A stretch of 64,000 nt of DNA from Branchiostoma floridae (Eukaryota > Chordata > Leptocardii > Amphioxiformes > Branchiostomatidae): positions 14,929,459-14,993,458 of the forward strand of contig NC_049979.1 in NCBI RefSeq assembly GCF_000003815.2, written 5' to 3'. The notes beneath the pieces are model-generated. The model had not been told where the DNA came from, did not search any database, and saw only the letters and a list, made by a program, of their open reading frames with translations. This document shows, one piece after another, positions 38,201 to 50,200 of the stretch (position 1 is its first letter; each line of letters starts with the position of its first letter). The position numbers were made by a program, and so were the translations under genes.

Positions 38201-41200
38201 AATGGTAGATGTATCCCACAAGGCAGTAGTTACACCTGCGAGTGTAAGGATGGTTTTCAGGGTGACGGGAGAACATGTACCAGTAAGTTAACTATTTAAC
38301 TGTGTTATTTTCCTCAAATCAGACATTTTGATTTCATTAACCTAACCCGACTGGTTTTGAATTCAAGACAGGAAATAGTAAATGCAAACCAGTTATCTTT
38401 GTTTGTTGAAATGAGTTCTTTCCCGTCTTTTTTTTTCATATTTCTTTGTCATACATACTGTAGGTTGAAGCAATATTGACTTGAGTTTCTCATGTTGCAT
38501 TGCATCTCAGCAGTCCCTGCTGTCCACTTTTATATTCAAGTGGTCCCTCTTTGTTTATAAGGAAGAGCAAAACAATAGATGTACATGTATATAATCTGAT
38601 AAGAAAAAGGTTGGGCATTGTGTTTTTGAGTCCATGAGTATGGCAAAACGTAACATTTCCCTTCTACATGCCCTAGACACACACTGTTTGTCCCTCATCT
38701 TTTCCCAATGCTTCAGTCCTGAACAGGATTCACAGCATACCTGCTTCTCTTTCTATGCTTCAACGCTTGTGTCTTAAAAGTAACTTGCAATACGCTCACC
38801 TTCTGTGTCCCATCCTTTAGCCATTAACCCTTGCCAGGTAAATGACTGTGATTTGGTCAACGGACACTGTGTCCCCCAGGGTGGCACCTACATGTGTGAG
38901 TGTAACCCTGGGTACAGTGGCAATGGAAGAAGCTGTACCCGTAAGTTACTTGCTCCAAGCCCTTTCCTTTCTACTTTCATCTTCTTCTGTCTTTGTCTTG
39001 TGTTTAATTTTTCAGCATCTCAGCCTAGCCACTGGCACCTACTGGCATGTGCCTGTCTCTAATATGTACTACTATACACAAGGAAAAGTAAAACATCACT
39101 TCTGGTTCTTTGTTTGCCTGGATAAGTGTTTCAAATGCAGATAAGTCTTACTGTTAGGTAGTTTTTAGATCAGACCATCTGTTGGTTTCCTGCCAAGCAT
39201 TTATTGTAACGAAGTAGGAAGATAGACCCTACATTTCCCATGTACTCCCATGTAATCTTGGAGAAAGGGGGACCTCACAAGCCCTTTTCTCCCCATACGG
39301 GTGAGTTGTTAGTCTCTTTGCTAGGCTAACCAAGTTTTGGTTTATTGTAGGAATCAGTGTGGACCCATGTGATGGGAATGACTGTGATACAGAGAATGGG
39401 TTCTGTGTACCCCAGGGGAACTCCTACACATGTCAGTGTAGACCTGGCTTCCAGGGAGATGGCAGGACATGCACACGTAAGTCGATTTGCTGGACAAGTT
39501 TTAATTTTTATGCAGGAAGCTGTCTGATGGGAAAGTTGAGAAAATTATGTAGACATTTTAATGATTGAATGTGAAGAGAACAGCTTTCCTCCCCTCCCTA
39601 CATTAGTACATCTTAAAGTTGAATTATATATTACTACTCTGTATTCTTTCATGCAGGGATTGCTCCTGCAGACCCATGTGCAAACAACGACTGTGACCCA
39701 ATCAATGGGCAATGTGTGCCACTGGGAACACCTTTCACCTGCATCTGTAATGCTGGTTTCACACTTCTGGCGGATGGCAAGACCTGCCTTCGTAAGTCTA
39801 AGCTGAATGTAGCATTTTGTTTAGTTTCCTCACAATTGACTTGTATCATGGTATGTAAGTCTTTCCACAATTCATATCTGAGGCTATAGAAGTCGTTCCA
39901 TAGCTAAGGTGTTAACAGTTTTCAATGGTTTAGTTGAAATGCTGACAGTTTATTATTGCTCAATGTAGTTGTCAAATGCTCATATTTTGATTATATTAGT
40001 TATTAGTTATATTTCTTCATCCTGACCAGGACAAGACCCTTGCCTTGACAATGCCTGTGACCGTAATGCCCGCTGTGTGGAGGATGCGAGCAGCCCGATT
40101 GGTTACCAGTGTGTCTGTAATGATGGGTTTCTGGGCAATGGCTTCACTTGCAGAGGTGAGGCTTCTGTTTGGCTCAGATTTCCTTAAAAACAATTTAGAA
40201 TGTTGCTGTGAGCATAAAAAAACAAAAATTAAACAAAATTCGATGTTGATGAGAGTTACTTGGCTAGCTGTGTGTTCAATACTATGCAGCATCAGCTTAT
40301 GTGTGTGTGTGTTTTGTGTGAGTATTCAATACTAGGCAGCATCAGCTTATGTGGTGTGTGTGTTTTGTGTGAGTATTCAATACTAGGCAGCATCAGCTTA
40401 TGTGGTGTGTGTGTTTTGTGTGAGTATTCAATACTATGCAGCATCAGCTTGCATGTGTGAGAGTGTGTGCGTGTGCACGCACAGGTGTGTGCATGTGTGC
40501 ACTACCTACAGATTGTTCAGAATTCTCAAAACTCATTATTTGTCCTTTTGCAGTCAATGATCCCTGTGAGAACAACCAGTGTGACCCTAATGCCAACTGT
40601 GTGCCTGCCGGAGACTCCTACAGATGTGCCTGCAAGCCAGGTTATCAGGGATCAGGATTCTCATGTACAGGTGAAAACTGGTATTCATCTCTGACTAAGA
40701 AGTTTGGTTTGGTTATACAGATCTCCATTAGTGACTGATGTCCAAGTCCGGGTGATTTGTGGAGAATCACCGATTCTAAACGGAAGGATTTGCACCATCT
40801 CCCACCGCACCATCGCACGTGTGGGGGTTCTTTAACATGCCTGGGGTACGGCTCTCCCCATACAAGGGACCTCCATTTAACGTCCTATCCGGGGGACGGC
40901 CCTAGTCGAAGCTAGGTACTCATTTACACCCGAGTAAAGTGAGGGAAGTCGTGTAAAGTGCCTTTCCCAAGGGCACAAGATTGGTGACACGGCAGCCGGA
41001 TTTGTAACTGCATCCTCTTGGTCTCGAGCCAAACACACTGCCGCTGCGCCACGCGGTCCCAAGTTAAACATCTGCCATTGATCTGTTGTTTGTCATTGAA
41101 TAGGATAGGTTTTCATTGTATCAAAAAGTCTAAATAGTCCTTGTCATAAGCACAAATGGAGGTGCTAATTTTAGAAATAATCAGTGTTACATCCTCATCC

Positions 41201-44200
41201 AGCAATTTTATTGCTGGGTTCTTAACCTGTACAACTTAGCAATTTGCCTTATAAATTGCCTTTTATATTATTACCATAAATTACATTTATATTGTTTTTA
41301 TACTTTTTTGCTTGGAAAGATGCCAGATAAAATGACACTAGTATTTCTGTTACAGTGTTAGAATCACAACACTATGTTATATGTTTGGAGTCTTAAATGT
41401 TTTTGTCTTTGTGTAAGCAGAGGAAGACCCTTGTGATGCCAACAACTGTGACGCAAATGCAGACTGCATCAGAGAGGGCTCGTCTTTCAGGTGTCAGTGC
41501 AAACCACCCTTCACTGGAAACGGATTCACCTGTACAAGTAAGAACAGATTTAGTCCTTATTGTTTGTTGTACATTTTTCCTTCTTTCTCTTATCTCTCTT
41601 TTGTTGTTCTCTCATATACTGGTCACTTTGAATTTGGAAAATCATTTCCCCAGTTTCAAGGGCACCTTGTTGGAATCCATTCACTTTTTTTTACTACTTC
41701 CCTATATGTCATTGCATCTTTACTTCGCATAAAAGTCCTATTCCCCATCCAGATTTTAAGTGACCAGTGTGTATTCTTTTTCCTCTGCCTGTCCTGATCT
41801 GTCCCCTTTTTTCCCTTTATTCTGTCTTGTGTAATTGTACACTCTGTCCCAGTCTCCTTTGCCACACTTCTTTTTCTACTTCTACCTTTGACTGGACAAA
41901 AACCATCACCAGTCATCCTTCCCAATGGAGGTAGTCAGCTTCTTTTGGAACATTTATCTTCCCTGTCCTATTGCAAACTTGTGGCACTGCAGGTACTTGT
42001 CTGTCTTTCACCAGATCATCATGGGTAGTTACAGTTGTCTTATTCTTTTGATTTGAGCAACTGATTCTTACTGAGCTGTATTATTAGTCCATTAGGTTGT
42101 GGATTGCATGCTTTGGCAGTAATTAAATCATGTTCATTGGACAACAAGAACAGAAATATAAGGAGAACAACAATGAAGTATGCAGTTTTGTAGGTTTAGT
42201 TTTAAGAAGTAAACAATCAGTCATTGAGACATACTTCTGATTATTCTATAGATAACTTGAAAGGTGTTTATGCAATGTATTTTGTAGACTTTGTTTCACT
42301 CTCCATCAGTAGATAGTTCTAGAGCTGTGAAATTTCTGTTTGTCAATGAAACATGTCTCCCTTCCAGTTCCAAATATGTGCATCTTCCAACCCTGTGACA
42401 TCAATGCTGACTGCATCAGCCAGCCTGGGTCCTTCAGCTGTCGGTGTCGTCAGGGTTACCAAGGCGATGGACACTACTGCAACCCAATCCGTACGTACCT
42501 TTAGACAGTTCTGCTATATATCAGTTCTGCTATATAGGCCTTATTTCAAATAATTACGTACTTCTGGCACTAAGGAGTATGATAAAAGGAAAACACTACA
42601 TATTGATCTTCAGCAGGAAATGCTGTGTGGCTGGATATTCCAAAGATAGAAGTTAAGACATACCATATAGAAGTAGAGACATTAAGTTCAAAGATCAGAG
42701 GTGGTATTTGCTGTGAGCTATCCCTACAATATTTCATCATGTGGTTGCATCTGGGCATGTCTGCCATTTTGTTGGTCAAATTTTTTGTCATTCACATGTT
42801 GTTAGGAAGCAGTTGTCTGTGCTGTTGGATCCGTTTATTGCAGTAAAATACTAAACTGACATAATGCTTTTGTAACAAATGTGTCTCCTTCTGCCTCTCT
42901 TACAGCGGATCCCTGCTCCCATCCTGACTGCAGCCCAAATGCCAAGTGCATCCCCAACATGGTAACAGGAGAGCATACGTGCGAGTGTCTCCCCGGATAT
43001 ATTGGCAACGGCATTGTCTGCACAAGTATGTATTTAGAACTTAACTGTTGACAAAATGTTTGTAACATGACCAAAAGTCAAAAAGAAAATTCAATGTTTC
43101 TGACCTAAATTAAACATTTTTACTGCTATTTTTACAGGTAACACCATTGACCCTGGACCTGTAGACCCTGACAACAAGGATACTGACAACAACGGAACCC
43201 CTCCTCAGTGTTCGACCAATGACTGTGATGCGAATGCCAACTGCATTGCAGTTGGGGATGGATACAGCTGTGTATGCAAGCAGGGGTATGTGGGAGATGG
43301 CAGAACATGCACAGGTAAGATGATGTACAGGTAGAGTTTGGACAATATACTATTTAATAGGTACAGATACAATGGTACATGTAGAGACATCTCTCTGATT
43401 GGTCATGGAATCAACCAATCAATGGCAACTTTTTTATTAAGTCCCTCAGCAATTTGAACTGTTCATCTTATAGTTAAGAATAGCATGTCAGACTTGTAGC
43501 TGAGATGATGAAAAATGTGTTGAGTTCAGCCATGAAGAGTTCTGTGCATACTTTGCAAGACTGATACAAATAACTCAATTTATGTTTGTGTATTGGTTGA
43601 TTGCTTGTTAAATTGATTGATATGTTGTTTGCTTTTCAGAACTGGATCCCTGCAACCCAGATCCATGTGGCCCCAATGCCTTCTGTTTGAAGCATGGCAC
43701 CCAGTGGAAGTGTCGCTGTAACAAGGGCTTCCAGGGCGAGGGTGACCAGTGCTTCGGTAGGTCACACTTTGAATATCAGTCACTCTGTGCGCCTTGATGG
43801 CTTAGGCAATGCAAAGTTTGTGGATGGCATCTTTTATAGACACCAAACTCAAATTAAAAAGAGTGAAAAAGAAAAAAATTGAATATGTTGATTATATGAA
43901 GGGCTGCTTTAGTATTTAACTCTACATTCTGTATTGTCTCATTTGATCGCAATTTTTAAATCCAATTGTTTAATAATTTAGTGCTGACTACAATTTTTCA
44001 GCATTTTGCTGCCAGTTATGCAATTCATATTTCGCAAACCTATTTGTAACTTATGTAACCTGGTTCCTCCCCAGTGATCGAAGGCCCGGATCCTTGTCGC
44101 ACCAGTGACTGCCACCCCAACGCCAACTGCCTTCCCACCAGCTCCTCCTACAGGTGTGAGTGCCGAGCTGGATACAAGGGAGACGGTCGTCTCACCTGTA

Positions 44201-47200
44201 ACCGTGAGTACTCTTTATTGTAGGGAAGGTACAGTGTGTTTGCATGTGGTTGAAGTGGCGAGCCCAATCATTCACGGAATCTACGGGAGGGCAGCCTTCT
44301 AAGGTACATTTTTGCACCTGTTTTGTCCTCCCTTTCACTATGGAAAAACCCAAATAAAGAAATAAAGGAATCTAAGAATGGACTTTGCATACTGATAGTC
44401 TGATGTCCGCTAAATATCCAGAGGTAAAAAGATGTGTCTGTTCAGAGGGAAGTAGTTAGTTACCAATTGAGCGATTTTGCTCAATGTTTTTGCTTATGAC
44501 ATGTTTTTAACACACAAAAATTTGTGTGAAATGACATCATATGGCAGCTTGCACACTTATGATATGCCCACATGGGGTTAAACTTACTAGTAAAAGGTGT
44601 GTCAGGAGGACAAGGAAAAAAAAAAAAAAATCTTACAGGACCTAAAAAGTTTTTTGGGTTGCGCAAATTATGTTGTTTTAATACTTAAGCATGTTGCCAA
44701 TTCGATTGAATCACAGCATATGGCAATCAGATCTTGACACAAAGAAAGAAGGAGAATGACTTGTGTTCATCTCATCCCATCCCTAGCTGCTGACCCATGT
44801 GATGACAACAAATGTGACAGAAATGCCATGTGCATCCCTGTCGGGCCGCGGTCCTACAGGTGCGAGTGTAAGAATGGTTACCAGGGCAACGGATTCTCCT
44901 GTGGAGGTAACTGATGTTCGATTTATGTCTTGTTCCTTGTTGCACGTCAGGAAAACCAGCTACAAGTTGAAATACAATATTGGTTAATAGAGGATATAAT
45001 ATTTAGTTCAAGACTTTCCCAGTCAGAGTGTAATGGTTTGTCATGGTAATGGTTGTTAGAATCCCACATGATTGGTTTTACCTTGACCTTTACCTTAAAT
45101 TGAACTGGAACAAGTTTGAGTTATCTAGTATAGTCTGTAAATAAGATGAATGAAGTTAAAGGTTTATTGAATGCTTTGACAGTGATGAAATTTGATATTC
45201 GACATCTTGCGTTTGTGGTGTAAAACAAACCTAAATTTTGTGTATTATGTGGCTCCAGCTGCTGCTTCCATTCGGGCTGGAGAGGACCCCTGTGGCCACC
45301 TGGTCTGTGATGTGAATGCACGCTGTCTGTTCTTGGGGGGCAGGCCGATCTGTCGCTGCAATCAGGGATATGTGGGAAATGGATTCTTCTGCAAACGTAA
45401 GGAGCTTTAACATATCAGTTTGCATTTTACCTATTGCAGCACTATTTGTGGTTTGCTTGTTTTGAAGTGAAGATGTTAGCAGGCCATCACCTTACCATAG
45501 GTGGAAGGGAGGAACGTCATGCAGGGCTCGAAATTCATTTTTGGGATTAGGTGCACTGGTACACCCAGCTTAAAAAATTGGGTGCACCAAAAATTTTTTG
45601 GGTGCACCACTTAAATTTAAGTAGAATGTCAGAAAAACCTAATAATAAAACATAGTTACATGCTATCAAATTCTTAAACAAGTACCATGACAGACATTTT
45701 TATTATCTTTCTAACCCTTAGATGTCAAGAATACGATGTATACTAGTACACTTTGATATCTTTACATACATAAACCCATGAAAATATTTGGGTGCACCCT
45801 GTGCACTCACAGAAAATAATTGGGTGCACAGCTCCAATTTTGGGTGCACCTGGGTGCACATGCACCCAGTATTTCGAGCCCTGTCATGGAATGTTTGGTA
45901 TTCCCTACTTTTGGTGACAGTGCATGTTCCTCCTCCAGCACATGGTGGGATCTGGCATGCCTATCAAAAAGAAGGAAGAAAAGACTTCACTGGTCACTAA
46001 ATGAAGCACTTCTTTGCTTTTAGTTATTTTTTATTGAAACCCTTATGTCCAATAACCAAAAGTTTGCCTTGTAAGGAATGCTAACTTTACAATTTGTAGC
46101 AACCATTCAGCACAGAAGTTAACAGGGTGGAGGAAATGCATGCATGTGTATTATCTGCGGGCTTGTCTATGACAAGTCATGGATAATGAGATTGTGGCCA
46201 ATCTTCAGGTCCAGATGGCACAAGCAACAAGTGGTTTTAAGTTTTTGCAAACACAAAGTATTTGAAGAATTTTGGCGTCTCCTCTGTAAGTACAGTGGAA
46301 CAGTGCATTCGTAATTGGCATCAGTTTTGTGTTGGTTACAGCTTGTTGTACAAAGAATGTTAAGCTAACATTGAATATCCTTTATGTTAAGTTTCTGAGG
46401 CAGGCTGGACTATGTGTTAAAATTTTTGTTTCTTTTTGTTACTGCTGCGCTGCTCTCCCTATCACCCTAGATACTGCATGTACAAGTATCGTGTCATAGA
46501 TTGCAGTAGTTTACTGCATATAAATGTACAATGTAACTTCTGTGTTTTTCTCACATGGAATTTTCACACTTTCTGGTGTGTAAAACTAGATAGACTCTTC
46601 TCACACTTGTCTTCTCTACTCACATGTCTGAGTGTCTCCCCTTCACAGGCTGATGTCTTAAAGGAGCTGATACCAGGATTATGAGAAGCTTGTATATTAG
46701 CGAGTCCGCAGCTGAAGAAGTAATATATTTTTGGACAGGTTGCTATGGCATATTAGGATGGATTTTTATGAATGGAAGCAAAAAGCTGTAATGAATGATA
46801 ATTTTGGAACTCATTTTAGATGCACAGTTTAGTTATAGTTTAAAAAGAAATCAATAACCTCTTTTAATATGTTATTCACATAACAGTTGGGATTACCTGT
46901 ATATTGAAGAGTTTTACTGGTAGATGATGTTTTAATTAATAAATCTAAATAAATGTTAGAGATATAATCGTAGAACTGTGCATGTTTGTTTTTTTGTATT
47001 TTCAATTTTGTCTGTCGAGTCTACTTTGGCACTTGTCTTTGTAATAAGTCATTTATTTCTGTTGGCACTTTTCTTCTCAGTTTTTCTTGTGTTAATTCGT
47101 CACCTTATTGTGATATAACACTTCAAACAATAATTTCTTTTTTCACTCTTGGTTGAGACACAAATAAACTTGTGGTTTCTTTCCTTTCTTCTGCTTTGTT

Positions 47201-50200
47201 TGAGTTGTTGTGTTGCATTGATTTCTAGCTCATACATGTTATGCTCTTTAGATGTCACACATTTTTTATCAAGACAGCATAAGTTTGGAAAGTTAAATAA
47301 AAGGTATGAAAGAACATGTTAAATTAATGAAGTTGAGCAAGAGATGAAATGCAATGGAGGGCCCCAAAGCATGAGCAATGTATATTCAGTAAATAACCAT
47401 GATAGGAGCCAACTATGATAACCAAGCTATCAACATAAGGAAATAGTTTTGTGGCTGGTGTGATAAGACAAGATTGATAAACATCTTATCTAAAAGTCTG
47501 AGCCAAAGCTCCCTATGGGACAGGGATTGCTATGTCACATCTCAGTTGTAAGACTTCTGAATCTCACAAGCAGCTGGACCAAATCTCTTCATACTGGTTG
47601 TTTTGATTGGTCTGTTCTTGGAAAGCTGTAGCATGCCAGATGGACTTGATTGTAACTATTGTCCCAAGAAACACCATGGTTGGTCCTGGTGGAATTAAAA
47701 GTTAAAACCCTAACATTTCTAAATGATATCTCTAGCAGTGATGAAAACTTTCATCTTAAAAAAAAAAAACTACTTCTAACTTGTTTTTCTAACGGGAACA
47801 TTAATTAGTTACAACGACTCATTAGTCAGTTACTCTTATAAAAGCTGGATTAATAAAAAAAGAATGTCCTGACTTCACAAGAATTAATTGCTCCCAGTTG
47901 CTGACCAGTAACTCTGACATAAGAAAGCCTGCTTGCTTGTAGGGGATCTCATGACCCTTAAAACCTACTGTAAAACTACTTACTGTTGTAGCAGTGAAAA
48001 TCATCCTCGTACTTTTGACCTTAACCATCTTATTTTCTGAACTGAAGAGGATTTTCAGCAAGGTGTGCCCTCCTTACATAAAGCAGTTTTGTACTACTGC
48101 AGAAAACGTAATGCTTTCTGCAAAAATAGCTGAGTTTTCTTGGCTCAAATATACTCTTTTGCAGTGGTCCTAATTAAGATAATTAGGCCCCCTGACTTGT
48201 GTCTCTGTTCTGTGTGTCCTGGTGTCCTTTTTGGCTGATATAACATGGCTTGCTGCCCAGACAGCCCAGCCAAAAGCTGGTCTCACTTATGGGGAGCTCA
48301 AAGGTAAAGCCGGGAATTGGAACCAGCTCTTACTTGTTTGACCTAATGCTGTCTTCTTAAATGAGTGGTTTAACTTCTCAGGATTTGCAGCAGGAGACAC
48401 TGTCTTGGATCTTGTCTTGTGACACGCATAGGTTGGTGTCTGGTATGTGTGCATGGCTCTTTGCAGGATGCAGGTAGACACTGGTTGCACAATCCTGTAA
48501 TTAGTGCAATCCAAGTGTTTCTCACAAAACTGTAATTTTGGTTACCAATTATTTCCTTCTGCAGCATGGAAGTTGGCCCACATTTTTGTCACAGCACACA
48601 TTTCCACAAATTAATGCTTGCAGGCACTTGAAGTAATCTATCAACGACTGTTGTCACTTATAAAAACAACTGCACTTTTTACAATGAAATATTGCAGCTG
48701 GTAGACAAAATAAGACACTTTGCAAATAACTCTCAATCAATTACATTGCTGGTGCACTTCACAATCGGGTGCTTACTTTTAGTGTCCTGAGTTTATTTTG
48801 CAGCGCTTCAGCAGCAGCTTTTTTCGCCTTTGCTCTTACTGCATGATCAGAGCAATATCCACCCTGTGCAGTGGTTGCAGCCAACAAAGCTAATTTTGAA
48901 AGCATGATATGCATGTGACATGCAAAAGATGTAATCCTGAATTATAGCAGCTATTCCTGTATATTTTCTCTTCTTTTTCAGCTGCAGTGCGGTATGCACC
49001 TGCAAATTGGCTGGACCCCTGCGCCAGCAATGAGCACGACTGTGACAGAGACTTCGGCAGATGTGTGTACGAGGGCCAGGGCAGGTACAGGTGTGAATGT
49101 GCACCTGGCCATGCTGGAGATGGGAGGACATGCAATGGTAGGCTACCATTTCAATTTTAATTTCATACTGCACTTGTAGAAAAACAGCATCAGCCAGATT
49201 CAGCCATTCTGGCCAAGTTCATGTTTTGGGGGGCAGGGGGAAGAAAATATCTTTGCCAGGAAAATTGTTCATGTCAACATCCTAATTCATGAATCTGTAA
49301 TCCACTTGATTCTTCTACTCACACACATTTAACAGTATCATCAGTTGTATATAACAGATTCTTGGCATTCCCCCAGACCAGTTTGGCTTTGTGAGATTCT
49401 TTGGCATTGAGTTTTCCTTAGCATAGCTATATTTCAATCACCCCCTCTTGTGGACCTTGCCTGAATTGCAATAAAACATGGCTTCAAGTCTGCTGGTGGT
49501 GAAAAGATAATGCTATATTTTCTTCTGATGTGTTACCTATGTTTGCAACCTAACAGAATATGTTTTAATAGCTATATTATGCTGACAACGTCAGCATAAC
49601 ATCAGCTGTAGTTCTAACAACATTGCTTATGACAGTGCAAGCCAATGTGACTCTTTCCTTGAAATGAACAGATTTATTCATGATCTTCTTGATCAATATA
49701 GCACATTTATGACATGTAATTTTCAGTCCAGCAGTCAACTTTAAAAAAAAACATGATTGAGTTTAGTGCTAAAAGAAGCAGATTTGAACCTCGATGTATA
49801 AATTGGCTGACTGATATATATTGTACAATGTTCTGCAACATGATGTACAAACATGTTATGTTAGATCAGTCCTGCGCTTCATGTGACACATGCTCAAGGA
49901 GTGTTTGCAGAAAACAAAAGTCATTCCGTTTTCCTGTACATGTCAGCTTTTCTGTGTCACAGTAAAGAGACACCCATATTACATATTGATGTTGGCATGT
50001 CCAGTCATGCTTTTATTGTCGGACTAATCCAGACACCTCTGTGTTTCCATTTTCAGATGCATGTTCCATGCTTCCCACTTACTTCTCTGCAGCAGCATAG
50101 TGCTCCCTGCACTTGCATGGCTGGCTGTCCTCCATCCACCCATCTCTCCATCCCTCCATCCTCCGTCACCACTCTGGTGCAGGTTTGTGAAGCCGTCCTA

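Larger units (their letters stand above)
45397..48981 (+). other. nid: Nidogen intron 56 (3.6 kb)
   Basis: Contains an inverted-repeat element (45522-45883) and a possible alternative terminal exon with poly(A) signals (46650-46960, plus AATAAA at 47163). The rest shows nothing recognised. Confidence 0.7.

Noticed and set aside
40276-40500. CRISPR-like spaced repeats
   Set aside because: It is a head-to-tail 51-base minisatellite with no unique spacers, in an animal intron.
41037-41061. Possible tRNA gene on the minus strand
   Set aside because: A-box-like sequence is present but the B box is degenerate and no cloverleaf is evident; it is part of a SINE-like repeat.
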